DNA of 64,000 nucleotides from Bacillota bacterium (GTDB lineage Bacteria > Bacillota > Clostridia > Lachnospirales > Lachnospiraceae). The stretch is taken from contig JAEWAK010000062.1 in assembly GCA_023391695.1 (NCBI GenBank), positions 1 to 64,000 of the forward strand, given 5' to 3'. Position 1 is the stretch's first letter; the number at the start of each line of letters is the position of its first letter. The position numbers were made by a program, and so were the translations under genes. This document shows positions 16,609-26,259 of the stretch, one piece after another. Below the pieces are notes generated by a model. It had not been told where the DNA came from. It made no database searches and saw nothing but the letters and a program-made list of their open reading frames with translations.

Positions 16609-18105
16609 CTATACTGACTTTGCCGCATGCATCAGGATGTTTTCTTTCGTTGCCTGGTTACTCGGAAGGTCACAGACCAGCTTTCCGGAATTCAGTACCA
16701 GGATGCGGTCGCACATCCCCAGTATTTCATCGATATCGGAGGAGATAAAGACGATAGAGGCCCCTTTTCTTACCATATCCACCATACAATTGTAGATATC
16801 CGTCTTCGAGGCGATATCCACACCCCTTGTGGGTTCGTCCATAATATAGATCTTTAAGTGGCTCATCATCCATCTGGCAACCGCCATTTTCTGCTGGTTG
16901 CCGCCGCTGTAGGTATTAAGCAGGTCAACGGTATTGCCGGGCTTAATGCTGAGCTTTTCCACATAGGAATTGGTTACATCCGTTAGAATATATGGGTGAA
17001 TTACCATATGCTGCACAAATCTTGTCAAAGAGGATACGGATACGTTATTCTCAAGGTCAAGGCAGCCAAAAACGGAGGAATTAATGCGGTCTTCCGGCAG
17101 TAGTGCAATTCCTGCTTTGATTGCATCATAAGGTTCCCGTATATTAACGGGACTGCCGTTTACTTCAATGGTTCCGGAACTGGGCTTTGTAACGCCGAAA
17201 ATACACTTTGCCATAATGGAGCGGCCTGAGCCTACAAGTCCTGTAACTCCAAGGATTTCCCCTTTTTTTAAAGTGAAATTGATATCGGATAAAACCTGTT
17301 CGAAGGATAAATCTTTTACGGATAATACGGTTTTCCCAAGAGGGATATCAAGTTTGGGGTAACGTTTACCGTGTACTGTCATGGCCATGAGATTTAAGAT
17401 TTCTCTGATGGACGTTTCTTTTACGTTTCTGGTACCGATTACCTGCCCCTGGTAGATTACCGTGACCCGGTCGGCAATGGCTTCTATCTCATCCAGAAAA
17501 TGAGTGATATAGATAATTGCCTTATTCCTGCTCCGTAGTTTGTTGATCAGTTCGAACAAAATAGTTTTTTCCTGCTGGGTAAATACTTCGGAAGGTTCGT
17601 CAAATATAATTATTTTCGCATCCGAAATATATGCTTTTATGATTTCAATCAGATGCATCTGGGCAAATCCCAGTGTGCCCAGCAGAGCCTGGGGATCCAG
17701 ATTGATATTTAGTTTATGGAACAGTTCCTTGCAGTCGTAAATTAGCTGGTTATAATCAATCCAGTGCAATAATTTGTTTTTGTAAGGCATCTTATCGGCG
17801 TAGACATTCTCTGCTACGGTCAGGTTGGGATACAGGGCGACGTCCTGCAGTACCGTATGGATGCCTGTTTTCTTTGCTTCATAAACAGAATTGACGTTAA
17901 TCTCCTGGCCGTCCAGGTAAATATTACCGCTGTCTTTTTTGAAAATACCATTGATCACATTGATTATCATTGACTTTCCCGAGCCGTTTTCGCCGATCAG
18001 AGTATGAACTTCGCCGTAATATAAATCCAGATTAATACTTTTCAATGAAAAATCTTCACTCATGTATTTATTAATATCTTTCAACATCAATGCCGGTACA
18101 TTCAT
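16609..18105 (-). CDS. Orphan sugar ABC ATPase (RbsA/MglA type) with degenerate first signature
   Basis: A 498-residue protein with two ABC domains. The first has Walker A GENGSGKS and Walker B IIIFDEPSE, but its signature reads TLGFAQMH in place of the usual LS[IV]GQQQ. The second has GLVGSGRS, an intact signature YSGGNQQK and MDEPTRGVD. The ATG at 18105 follows GGAGGG; a TTG six bases earlier is less likely. It lies 54 bp downstream of a DeoR gene on the same strand, and no permease or binding protein accompanies it. It may serve the divergent mmsA/mmsB-type transporter or have become regulatory. Confidence 0.82.
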   Translation of the reverse strand: MNVPALMLKDINKYMSEDFSLKSINLDLYYGEVHTLIGENGSGKSMIINVINGIFKKDSGNIYLDGQEINVNSVYEAKKTGIHTVLQDVALYPNLTVAENVYADKMPYKNKLLHWIDYNQLIYDCKELFHKLNINLDPQALLGTLGFAQMHLIEIIKAYISDAKIIIFDEPSEVFTQQEKTILFELINKLRSRNKAIIYITHFLDEIEAIADRVTVIYQGQVIGTRNVKETSIREILNLMAMTVHGKRYPKLDIPLGKTVLSVKDLSFEQVLSDINFTLKKGEILGVTGLVGSGRSIMAKCIFGVTKPSSGTIEVNGSPVNIREPYDAIKAGIALLPEDRINSSVFGCLDLENNVSVSSLTRFVQHMVIHPYILTDVTNSYVEKLSIKPGNTVDLLNTYSGGNQQKMAVARWMMSHLKIYIMDEPTRGVDIASKTDIYNCMVDMVRKGASIVFISSDIDEILGMCDRILVLNSGKLVCDLPSNQATKENILMHAAKSV

Positions 18106-18159
18106 GATCAACCCTCCACCAGTTTTAAAGACTCTGTTACCTTTAAGATAAGCGACTGT

Positions 18160-18942
18160 TTACACATTTCCTTCAAAAGCATCAATTGATGTAAAAAGCT
18201 GAATGTTACAGTTAAATATTAAATTCTTATAAATATCCTTAATACGTGAATTGGTTATAAGCCGGTCCGCAATATGCTGTGCCTTTCCGACCCGGTAAAA
18301 GGAATTCTTTTCAAAGGCATCCGCCGTTAACAGCAGTATCTTATGTTCCGCATTCAGGGCGGCTTCCTGGATCAGGGAAGCCATGTCTATACTGGACACG
18401 GTCAATTCAAGTTCTCCCGATATACCGTCAATATCAATAAAAAGCTTTGAAACAAAGAATTTTTTTAAGTTATCCATAGTTAAGCTGCCAAATACGGCAT
18501 TATAGCGGGTGTCAACATCCCCGCCCAGCAGTATGACTTTGACCGACTTAAAATTAGACAGTTCCATGGCTATGGTAATATCATTGGTTAAAACCGAAAT
18601 ATTATTTTTATTGCCCAGTTTCTTGGCAATATGGAGGTTAATCAAACCATTGGTCAACATAATAATATCGCCGTCTTTGATCATCTGGACGGCAATATCG
18701 GCAATTTCATTATAATCAGCAGGATTATATCCAGCAACGGAAATAACGGAATCATCCTCGTACTTATTCAGAACCGCACCGCCGTGGGTCCGGGTAAGAA
18801 AACCTTCTTCTTCCAGCTTTTCAAGATCCCTGCGGATGGTCACTTCGGAGACATTCAGCATATTACTTAAGGTGCTTACTTCCGCCTGATGATTATTTTG
18901 TATGTAATTTTTAATAATTCGTATTCGCTCAATCGCAAACAT
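18160..18942 (-). CDS. DeoR-family transcriptional regulator
   Basis: A 260-residue protein. The N-terminal winged helix-turn-helix (about 5-57, VSTLSNMLNVSEVTIRRDL and LTRTHGGA) is the DeoR signature. The C-terminal domain, which senses phosphorylated sugars, is of normal length (about 75-235). It is divergent from a sugar ABC operon starting at 19538 and cotranscribed with an orphan sugar ABC ATPase, so it probably represses one or both. The inverted repeat at 19392-19444 is a candidate operator. Confidence 0.88.
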   Translation of the reverse strand: MFAIERIRIIKNYIQNNHQAEVSTLSNMLNVSEVTIRRDLEKLEEEGFLTRTHGGAVLNKYEDDSVISVAGYNPADYNEIADIAVQMIKDGDIIMLTNGLINLHIAKKLGNKNNISVLTNDITIAMELSNFKSVKVILLGGDVDTRYNAVFGSLTMDNLKKFFVSKLFIDIDGISGELELTVSSIDMASLIQEAALNAEHKILLLTADAFEKNSFYRVGKAQHIADRLITNSRIKDIYKNLIFNCNIQLFTSIDAFEGNV

Positions 18943-19346
18943 ATATTACACATCCTTAAGTAGGAGACTTATTTTTATTGGGAGTTATATAATTTAAACC
19001 GGTTCATCCTCTTAAAATAACGGCACATTAAATTCAGGCATTTCGATTCGGGCGGAATAGTAAACACCTGTTAATTAAAGTTCATCTGATCCGTTTAACG
19101 AAGCAGATTCAAAAAAAGAAAATTGGAATGTACGGTTACTTTCAGAACACTTACCGGTATAGAAACGAAATATTTCAGTATTAAATCAAGTATAAATCAT
19201 CTTTGTGAAAAATGCAACAGTTAAAAAACGTAACTAATCGTAACTGGTTCCTTACAGTTGGCTTCATATGATCTAAAGAGTAATAATGCGAATTGGATAA
19301 AATGTATAAAATTATCGAATTAATTCAAAGTTATATAGTAAAAGTA
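18943..19346. other. Intergenic between the divergent DeoR and sugar ABC genes
   Basis: About 400 bp with no supported gene. It should contain the DeoR promoter on the minus strand, but I cannot single out a box pair. Confidence 0.3.
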
Positions 19347-19375
19347 TTGACATTAATTTTGAAAAATGATATTAT
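19347..19375 (+). promoter_or_regulatory. Promoter of the sugar ABC operon
   Basis: TTGACA (19347-19352) and TATTAT (19370-19375) with a 17-bp spacer. The transcript would start near 19382, just before an inverted repeat. Confidence 0.8.
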
Positions 19376-19391
19376 CTAAACACAGAAACGT

Positions 19392-19444
19392 AAACAAACG
19401 AACATAACCATGCATTGTTTTTGACGTAAATGTTCATTTTGTTT
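19392..19444. promoter_or_regulatory. Candidate operator of the sugar ABC operon
   Basis: AAACAAACGAACAT (19392-19405) and ATGTTCATTTTGTTT (19430-19444) form an imperfect inverted repeat immediately downstream of the promoter. Repressor binding here would block elongation. The divergent DeoR protein is the obvious candidate, but this is inference. Confidence 0.5.
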
Positions 19445-19537
19445 TTATTTTCTGCAAAACCATACATAATTAGCAGCTATTTATCAGGCCTGGCAGGATT
19501 ATGAAAAAAATTGAAGTTCGTAAAGGAGAGAGGTAGA

Positions 19538-20608
19538 ATGAGACTTAAGAAACTAATTGCTTTAGGGTTGGCAAGTATGTTCGTATTTTCGTTGGCGGGC
19601 TGTGCAAAAACCAATAACGAAAAATTAGTCGGTGTGGCAATGCCGACCAAGTCGTCCCAGCGTTGGATCCAGGACGGGGACAATATGAAAAAACTGTTGG
19701 AAGAACAAGGCTATACCGTGGATTTACAATATGGGGAAGACAATGTAGACAACCAGGTGGCACAAATTGAAAATATGATATCCAAAGGCGCCAAAGTGCT
19801 TGTTATCGCTTCCATTGATGGGGAAGCTTTAACAGACGTTCTGAAAAAGGCTGCGGAAGCCGGAATTAAGACAATCGCTTATGACCGTTTGATCCGCAAT
19901 TCGGAAAATGTTTCTTATTATGCCACTTTTGATAATTATGAAGTTGGGGTACAGCAGGCGGAATCCATTGTAAAAGGTCTTGATCTGGAAAACCAGGCAG
20001 GTCCCTTTAATATCGAATTATTCGGCGGTTCACCGGATGATAACAATGCTTATTTCTTTTATGATGGTGCCATGTCCGTACTTCAGCCCTATATCGATGA
20101 AGGCAAACTGGCAGTAAAGAGCGGTCAGACCGGTATGGATAAGGTTTCCACCCTTCGCTGGGACGGTGCAACGGCACAGGCAAGAATGGATAATATCTTA
20201 AGTGCTTTCTATACCACGGACAGGGTGAATGCCGTATTATCACCTTACGACGGCATCTCCATCGGTGTTATTTCCTCCTTAAAGAGCATCGGCTACGGTA
20301 CGTCTGCCGATATGCCTATGCCGGTCGTATCCGGGCAGGATGCCGAAATTCCTTCCATTAAATCCATTATAGCAGGGGAACAGTATTCCACCATCTTTAA
20401 GGATACCAGGGTACTTGCAGAAAAATGCGTAACCATGGTGGATGCTGTATTTAAGGGAAGTGAACCGGAAATCAATGATGCGGAGACTTACGATAACGGA
20501 GTAAGAGTGGTACCTTCTTATCTTTGTGATCCGGTACCGGTTGACAAGAGCAACTATAAGGAGGTATTGATCGACTCCGGTTATTATAAGGAAACGGATT
20601 TACAGTAA
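19538..20608 (+). CDS. Sugar-binding lipoprotein of a multiple-sugar ABC transporter (ChvE-like)
   Basis: A 356-residue family-2 sugar-binding lipoprotein. The start at 19538 follows AAGGAGAGAGG; the signal peptide ends in lipobox SLAGC (Cys near 20). The mature protein has the periplasmic-binding-protein pattern of ChvE/XylF (VGVAMPTKSSQRWIQDGDN, IASIDGEALTDVLKKA, SYYATFDNYEVG). ChvE relatives bind aldoses such as glucose, galactose and xylose. It is followed by the matching ATPase and permease genes, so the operon is complete. The sugar cannot be fixed from sequence alone. Confidence 0.88.
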   Translation: MRLKKLIALGLASMFVFSLAGCAKTNNEKLVGVAMPTKSSQRWIQDGDNMKKLLEEQGYTVDLQYGEDNVDNQVAQIENMISKGAKVLVIASIDGEALTDVLKKAAEAGIKTIAYDRLIRNSENVSYYATFDNYEVGVQQAESIVKGLDLENQAGPFNIELFGGSPDDNNAYFFYDGAMSVLQPYIDEGKLAVKSGQTGMDKVSTLRWDGATAQARMDNILSAFYTTDRVNAVLSPYDGISIGVISSLKSIGYGTSADMPMPVVSGQDAEIPSIKSIIAGEQYSTIFKDTRVLAEKCVTMVDAVFKGSEPEINDAETYDNGVRVVPSYLCDPVPVDKSNYKEVLIDSGYYKETDLQ

Positions 20609-20692
20609 TGGAACAGGTACATGGCTTTTGCAGGTTTGGAGAGGTCTAAATCTGCAAAAGCCTGTATAATATTAAGATAAGGAGCCAAAAAA

Positions 20693-22231
20693 ATGTCTGA
20701 CTTTATATTGGAAATGAATGAAATAACAAAAGCATTTTCCGGTTTAAAAGCACTGGATCATGTAAACCTGAAAGTCAAAAAAGGACAAATACATGCTCTG
20801 GTAGGTGAGAATGGAGCCGGAAAATCCACCTTAATGAATGTGCTAAGCGGAGTGTATCCCCATGGCTCTTATCAGGGCAAAATTCTTTTTGACGGTATGG
20901 AATGTAATTTTAAGAGTATTAAGGACAGTGAAAAGAAGGGCATTGTAATCATCCATCAGGAGCTTGCCCTGATTCCTTATCTGTCTATCGCTGAAAACGT
21001 ATTTTTAGGCAATGAACAGGCGAGGTCCGGAATTATCGACTGGGATAAAACCTTGCATAATACAAAGAATCTCCTGAAAAAAGTAAGGCTAACGGAAAAT
21101 CCGAACACCCTGGTGGCGGATATCGGTGTCGGTAAACAGCAGCTGGTGGAAATCACAAGGGCACTGGCGAAAGATGTGAAGTTATTAATACTCGACGAAC
21201 CTACGGCAGCGTTGAATGACGATGACAGTGAAAACTTATTAAATTTATTGCTGGAGCTGAAAGAACACGGTGTCACTTCGATTTTAATTTCCCACAAATT
21301 AAATGAAGTAAATAAAGTGGCAGACCGGATTACGGTCATCCGTGACGGCAAATCCATACAAACCCTGACGAAAGGGGAAGATGAAATAACCGAAGATATC
21401 ATAATCAAAGGGATGGTCGGACGGGATATGGAGAACCGATATCCCCGCAGGGAACCAAAGATCGGTGAAGTTGTTCTGGAGGTAAAGGACTGGACGGTAT
21501 ATCATCCGCAGAATGAAGAAAGAGTAGTGATAAATCGTGTTAATTTGAATGTAAAACGGGGCGAAATCGTTGGTTTTGCCGGGTTAATGGGTGCGGGACG
21601 TACCGAACTTGCCATGAGTATATTCGGAAAATCCTATGGACAGAAAATATCCGGCAGCCTGAAAATAAATGGGAAAGAAGTTCATCTGGATACGGTAAGC
21701 AAGGCAATTGAACAAGGCATTGCCTATGTAACGGAGGACAGAAAAAATTATGGCCTGATTTTAATTGACAACATAAAAAATAATATTACCCTGGCCGATT
21801 TAAAAAAATTAAGCAGGCAGAATGTCATTAATCCGCATGAAGAATACCTGGTATCGGAAGATTTCAGGAAAAAGTTTAAGATAAAATCTTCCAGCGTAAT
21901 GCACAGAACAGGGAACTTAAGCGGCGGAAACCAGCAAAAGGTTATCTTAAGCAAATGGATCTTTACGGACCCGGATATATTGATCCTTGACGAGCCGACC
22001 AGAGGGATTGATGTCGGGGCGAAATATGAGATTTATACCATCATGAACCAGTTGGCCGGTGAAGGTAAATCCATTATCGTTATATCCTCGGAAATGCCGG
22101 AATTGTTAGGCATGTGTGACCGGATTTATGTTGTCAGCGAGGGGGAAATTGCAGGAGAACTGTCCCAGGGCGAGGCTTCCCAGGAGAGTATTATGAAATG
22201 TATCATGCGTCATAACAAGGAGGTAAGTTAA
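20693..22231 (+). CDS. mmsA: Multiple-sugar ABC transporter ATPase (MmsA/GguA type)
   Basis: A 512-residue protein with two complete ABC domains. First: GENGAGKST, IHQELALIP, GVGKQQLVEI, LILDEPTAAL. Second: GLMGAGRTEL, LSGGNQQKVIL, LILDEPTRGID. Walker A of the second domain is degenerate (GAGRT), as is normal in the RbsA/XylG family. AAGGAG upstream of the ATG. Its stop TAA shares its last base with the ATG of the permease (TAATG), so the two are translationally coupled. Confidence 0.9.
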   Translation: MSDFILEMNEITKAFSGLKALDHVNLKVKKGQIHALVGENGAGKSTLMNVLSGVYPHGSYQGKILFDGMECNFKSIKDSEKKGIVIIHQELALIPYLSIAENVFLGNEQARSGIIDWDKTLHNTKNLLKKVRLTENPNTLVADIGVGKQQLVEITRALAKDVKLLILDEPTAALNDDDSENLLNLLLELKEHGVTSILISHKLNEVNKVADRITVIRDGKSIQTLTKGEDEITEDIIIKGMVGRDMENRYPRREPKIGEVVLEVKDWTVYHPQNEERVVINRVNLNVKRGEIVGFAGLMGAGRTELAMSIFGKSYGQKISGSLKINGKEVHLDTVSKAIEQGIAYVTEDRKNYGLILIDNIKNNITLADLKKLSRQNVINPHEEYLVSEDFRKKFKIKSSSVMHRTGNLSGGNQQKVILSKWIFTDPDILILDEPTRGIDVGAKYEIYTIMNQLAGEGKSIIVISSEMPELLGMCDRIYVVSEGEIAGELSQGEASQESIMKCIMRHNKEVS

Positions 22232-23406
22232 TGTCTTTTACAACGATAAAAACAATATTTAAAAATAATATCCGGGAATACGCCATGGTTATGGCCCTTG
22301 TCGTCATCATGATTTTATTTCAGATATTAACGGGCGGCGTTCTCTTTATGCCTCTCAATATTACGAATATTATTCTTCAGAACAGTTATGTATTAATCTT
22401 ATCCGTTGGTATGCTCTTAGTTATCTTAACCGGCAACGTGGATTTGTCCGTAGGTTCGGTGGCCGCTTTTGTAGGAGCTGTTTCCGCCGTATTTATGGTA
22501 ACCTACCATATGCCGGTCATAATAGCAATACCCCTCTGCCTGTTTATCGGTGCTTTGGTGGGAGCCTGGCAGGGGTTTTGGATTGCCTATGTACGGATAC
22601 CCGCTTTTATTGTAACCCTTGCCGGCATGCTGGTTTTCAGGGGACTAACCATGGTACTCTTAAAAGGACAGACTTTAGCGCCCTTTAAAGAATCCTTCCA
22701 GGCAATCGCCAACGGCTTTCTTCCGGAATCCTTAAAATTAGGAAATTTAAATTTAATTGCCCTGGCAATTGGTGTTTTATTATCCCTGCTTTATATCTAT
22801 ATGGAACTTAAGAATTTAAAGAACAAGAAAAAATATAACCTGGAAATTCTGCCCTTCGGTTTTACTGCCGCCAAGATAATTATAGTGGTAGCCGCAATTA
22901 ATCTGCTTACTTATAATTTGGCTGCCTATAAGGGAATTCCTTTGGTTCTTGTATTGATTGCCAGCTTGATTGCTATCTATACCTTCATTACCCAAAAGAC
23001 GATTCTGGGGCGTCACATCTATGCCCTTGGGGGAAATGAAAAGGCCGCAAGATTATCCGGTATTAAAATTAAACGGGTCAAGTTTATGGTATTTGTCAAT
23101 ATGGGTATTTTGGCCGCTCTGGCCGGTTTGGTGGTTGCAGGCCGTTTAAATGCCGCCACTCCAAAAGCCGGCACAAACTTTGAACTGGATGCCATTGCCG
23201 CATGTTTTATCGGCGGAGCTTCCGCTTCCGGCGGTATCGGTAAGATTATGGGAGCCATTATCGGTGCATTATTTATGGGTATATTAAATAACGGTATGTC
23301 CATTATGAGTGTCGGCATCGACTGGCAGCAGGCGATCAAGGGTCTGGTATTGTTGGCCGCCGTAGCCTTTGATGTATATACCAAATCAAAGTCTTCCGCA
23401 GATTAA
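22231..23406 (+). CDS. mmsB: Multiple-sugar ABC transporter permease (MmsB/GguB type)
   Basis: A 391-residue BPD_transp_2-type permease with about ten to twelve hydrophobic helices. Landmarks are GNVDLSVGSVAAF near the N-terminus and LNAATPKAGTNFELDAIAAC with FIGGASASGG near the C-terminus, typical of XylH/GguB. It forms the membrane channel with the upstream ATPase and binding lipoprotein. A strong terminator follows 48 bp after the stop. Confidence 0.9.
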   Translation: MSFTTIKTIFKNNIREYAMVMALVVIMILFQILTGGVLFMPLNITNIILQNSYVLILSVGMLLVILTGNVDLSVGSVAAFVGAVSAVFMVTYHMPVIIAIPLCLFIGALVGAWQGFWIAYVRIPAFIVTLAGMLVFRGLTMVLLKGQTLAPFKESFQAIANGFLPESLKLGNLNLIALAIGVLLSLLYIYMELKNLKNKKKYNLEILPFGFTAAKIIIVVAAINLLTYNLAAYKGIPLVLVLIASLIAIYTFITQKTILGRHIYALGGNEKAARLSGIKIKRVKFMVFVNMGILAALAGLVVAGRLNAATPKAGTNFELDAIAACFIGGASASGGIGKIMGAIIGALFMGILNNGMSIMSVGIDWQQAIKGLVLLAAVAFDVYTKSKSSAD

Positions 23407-23453
23407 TATTTCTTTCATATGGGATTTATTGTGAGATTTATTATGAAGTTTAT

Positions 23454-23490
23454 AACGGTGCTGCCGGGGATTCCGGCAGCACCGTTTTTT
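23454..23490 (+). terminator. Rho-independent terminator of the sugar ABC operon
   Basis: AACGGTGCTGCCGG pairs with CCGGCAGCACCGTT around a short loop, followed by a run of six T including the end of the stem. A strong intrinsic terminator. Confidence 0.95.
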
Positions 23491-23590
23491 CTGCGGATGA
23501 ACTGTTATTTATCTACGGATGGACAGTTATTTATCTGCGGTTAGACAGCTATTTATCTGTGGTTAGACTGCTATTTATCTGCGATTAATC
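23489..23590. repeat. 22-bp tandem array across the stop codon of the lipoprotein gene
   Basis: Units of the type ATCTGCGGTTAGACAGCTATTT begin at 23511, 23533, 23555 and 23577, with a partial unit before them. Read on the minus strand, each contains the last codons and stop of the lipoprotein gene (GCAGATAAATAG or a variant). The array therefore grew from the end of the coding sequence outward. Confidence 0.88.
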
Positions 23591-24158
23591 TCATAAGATC
23601 ATCAAAAAATTGAATAAAAGTAATTTTGCCTTCCTCCTCCGCAAATTGGGCGGAACCGTTAATCTCGATATCCTGACTGTCTCCCTCCTTGGGAACGTAG
23701 TTAAGATAAACGGTAAAGGCGTAATTGGTTTTTATTTTTTTATTTCGGGTAACCTCAATCTTCTCTACTTTTGTTATGTATCCATTGTCCTCCGCATCGG
23801 AATGATATACACTTGGATACGCTCTGTTAAGAAATGATTCAAGCCCTTTCTCTGAAAAATAAGGCTGATATAATTCTAATATTTTTTTAAAATAATCGGT
23901 GTTTTCTAATGAATATAAACCGGGAGCTATTTCAATCCCATCCGCTTGCGTTATCTGATTGCTTAATTCTATCAATTCATTATCCGGGCAGTTATACATC
24001 TGTTCCAGAACTACCTTCAATGCTTCTTCATTTTTATCTTTTGAACATCCGGTGAGCCAGACAGAAATAAATGCAATGCCCAATATAAAAAATAAAGCAG
24101 CTCTTTTTTTCTTTATGGTATTTGTCATGATTTTAACCTGATTGTTAACCTGATTCAT
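23571..24158 (-). CDS. Lipoprotein of unknown function
   Basis: A 195-residue protein. The ATG at 24158 follows GGAGGTCAAA, an excellent ribosome binding site, so longer versions starting upstream are unlikely. A positively charged stretch and hydrophobic segment (IKKKRAALFFILGIAF) end in the lipobox WLTGC. The mature domain ends LMRLIADK and has a mixed alpha/beta look, with lysine/glutamate-rich strands. I do not recognise the family. Its 3' end lies within a 22-bp tandem array. Confidence 0.75.
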   Translation of the reverse strand: MNQVNNQVKIMTNTIKKKRAALFFILGIAFISVWLTGCSKDKNEEALKVVLEQMYNCPDNELIELSNQITQADGIEIAPGLYSLENTDYFKKILELYQPYFSEKGLESFLNRAYPSVYHSDAEDNGYITKVEKIEVTRNKKIKTNYAFTVYLNYVPKEGDSQDIEINGSAQFAEEEGKITFIQFFDDLMRLIADK

Positions 24159-24325
24159 TTTGACCTCCATTCTGCGCAAGCTTTTTGCGCAGTTGAAAAA
24201 CTTTGTTTTGTCAGGATAATTCCTCCCGGACTTAGTTTCTTCTGTAATTAATATAGCTGACATCGGATATTAAGTTAATAATATCTTTCGTTATGAGCCT
24301 GATATTACAGTGGTTACATTAATTA

Positions 24326-24531
24326 TTATACTATGCGTATTATGTCCGCAAGCTCTTATGGTATTTGGTGCTTTGTACCAAGGGTGCACACGCACTTTGG
24401 TAAGAGCGGATATAATGTCTGTCGATATTATACCATGTCCGCAAGCTCCCATGGTATGCGGTACTTCGTATCGTTGATGCGCACTCATTTCATTCGGCGC
24501 CAGTATAATGTTTGTCGACATTATACCATAA
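24326..24531 (-). repeat. Dispersed structured repeat, family R1, two tandem units (minus orientation)
   Basis: Two head-to-tail units of about 94-100 bp, read on the minus strand, each with GGTATAATGTC-type palindromic ends, a GAGTGCGCATCAACG-like core, a small hairpin and ATACCATG...CATGGTAT arms. The unit at 24422-24531 is close to the copies at 61896-62094; the other is more diverged. The rest of 24159-24810 shows no gene. Confidence 0.82.
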
Positions 24532-24809
24532 TATTACAATATTGAAAAGTTTTGTCCCGGTATATGTGTTAAATAGTAAGGAAATGTGAATGGTACGGGG
24601 ATAAAATATTAGATTTTAATATGATTACTTTCGATCACAAAGAGATAGGAGTTTTAGATATATAGGCCGGATACCATGTAGAGGAGAGATGGAAGACATC
24701 TGAGACCGGTTTATAAATATATCTTTGAAGTCTCTCTTACACCCTTACTGACAGTCCTTGAAAAATGATTCAAATAAACTTAATATCAGTAACTGGCTTG
24801 CATTTTATT

Positions 24810-24838
24810 TTGACATTTTTATCATATTAAAATAATAT
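24810..24838 (+). promoter_or_regulatory. Promoter of the dGTPase-like gene
   Basis: TTGACA (24810-24815) and TAATAT (24833-24838) with a 17-bp spacer, about 105 nt upstream of the ATG at 24947. Confidence 0.75.
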
Positions 24839-24946
24839 TATTATTAATGTCTAACTTAAAAATATGAAACAATATATGGTCTTTCTCCCCATAGTGATGT
24901 AAGATAAGATTATGAAACAGAAGATTTTTAAAAGGAGTATCTGCCC

Positions 24947-26206
24947 ATGAGTATTATTCTTGAAGATTTGCCCTTATCCAAAGAGAAGATGGAAGAAAGG
25001 TATATTTATACATTGGCGCCTTTTGCCGTAAAATATCCGAAAGAAAACAGCAGGGATCATAGGGAGCCGGTAAGGGAGGATGAAAACAGAAGTGACTTTC
25101 AGCGAGATAGGGACCGGATCATACACTCAGAAGCTTTCCGAAGATTAATGTATAAAACCCAGGTATTTGTCAATCATGAAGGAGACCATTACCGGACGAG
25201 GCTTACCCATACCCTGGAAGTAGCCCAGTTTGCAAGGGGAATCTGCAAATCCCTGGCGTTAAATGAAGAACTGGCGGAAGCCATTGCCCTCGGTCACGAT
25301 CTGGGACATACGCCCTTCGGCCATGCGGTGGAACGGTATTTAAGCGATGAACTGGATAAGAGGGGGTCAGGTAAATTCTTTCATAACGAGCAGAGCGTCC
25401 GTATTGCAGATTACCTGGAGAAAAGATGTGAGGAGTATCTGGGACTGAACCTGACTTATGAGGTCAGGGAAGGAATTTTAAAGCACAACAGCAATAAAGA
25501 CAGAAGCGGTATCTATAAGAAGCTGGAGCCGGATAAAGTATGTTCTACCCTGGAAGGGCAGATTGTAAACAAAGTGGATACCATAGCCTATATCTGCCAT
25601 GATCTGCAGGACGGGATCAAATCCGGACTGGTCGAGGCTGCAATTCATGAAAATCCTGATTTTGCCGGGAAGATGCAGGAACTTAAAAATATTATTGTGC
25701 AATTTTTAAATTGCGCACCGGAGGAAGTTGACTTTACTTCTTACAGTAAAACCTATTTTATCAATGATTTGATCCATAGGCTGATTATGAAAATTACAGT
25801 GGACAGTGTTGCGAATCTCAAGTCATATTCCATCCATTCCGTGGATGACGTGAAAGAAAAGGCAAGGATGAATGTGGAAATGATTGCATTTGGTCCGGAC
25901 ACCCAGGCTGTTTTTGATAAAATTAAGAGCATAACCTATACATATATTTACGGTTTACATACCATACAGGCCATGGATGAGAAGGCGGTCCGGGTCGTGA
26001 AGGATTTATTTGAAGGTTTTGTAAATAATCCAAAACTTCTGCCGCCGGAATGGTATTACCGTTATAATAATGTAAAATCTGACGATAACTATGACGGGGC
26101 CCCGGGTAATGGGATCCGGGTCATCTGCGATTATATTGCCATAATGACAGACCGTTTCGCCCTGGAGGAACACGAGAGGCTGTACAATCCCAGGATTAAG
26201 ATATAG
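24947..26206 (+). CDS. dgt: dGTPase-like HD-domain triphosphohydrolase
   Basis: A 419-residue cytoplasmic enzyme of the dGTPase family, which hydrolyses dGTP (or other dNTPs) to the nucleoside and triphosphate. The metal-binding HD motif is split between TRLTHTLEV and ALGHDLGHTPFGHAVE (about residues 85-130), with a later Asp in VDTIAYICHDLQDG. The C-terminal region ends with the antiviral-type nucleotide-binding extension common to the family. AAAAGGAG precedes the ATG. Nucleotide specificity cannot be read by eye. Confidence 0.9.
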   Translation: MSIILEDLPLSKEKMEERYIYTLAPFAVKYPKENSRDHREPVREDENRSDFQRDRDRIIHSEAFRRLMYKTQVFVNHEGDHYRTRLTHTLEVAQFARGICKSLALNEELAEAIALGHDLGHTPFGHAVERYLSDELDKRGSGKFFHNEQSVRIADYLEKRCEEYLGLNLTYEVREGILKHNSNKDRSGIYKKLEPDKVCSTLEGQIVNKVDTIAYICHDLQDGIKSGLVEAAIHENPDFAGKMQELKNIIVQFLNCAPEEVDFTSYSKTYFINDLIHRLIMKITVDSVANLKSYSIHSVDDVKEKARMNVEMIAFGPDTQAVFDKIKSITYTYIYGLHTIQAMDEKAVRVVKDLFEGFVNNPKLLPPEWYYRYNNVKSDDNYDGAPGNGIRVICDYIAIMTDRFALEEHERLYNPRIKI

Positions 26207-26259
26207 AATTCAGTACTTTACCATAGAGGAACCGTTAACGAACTTACAGGAGGAATATT

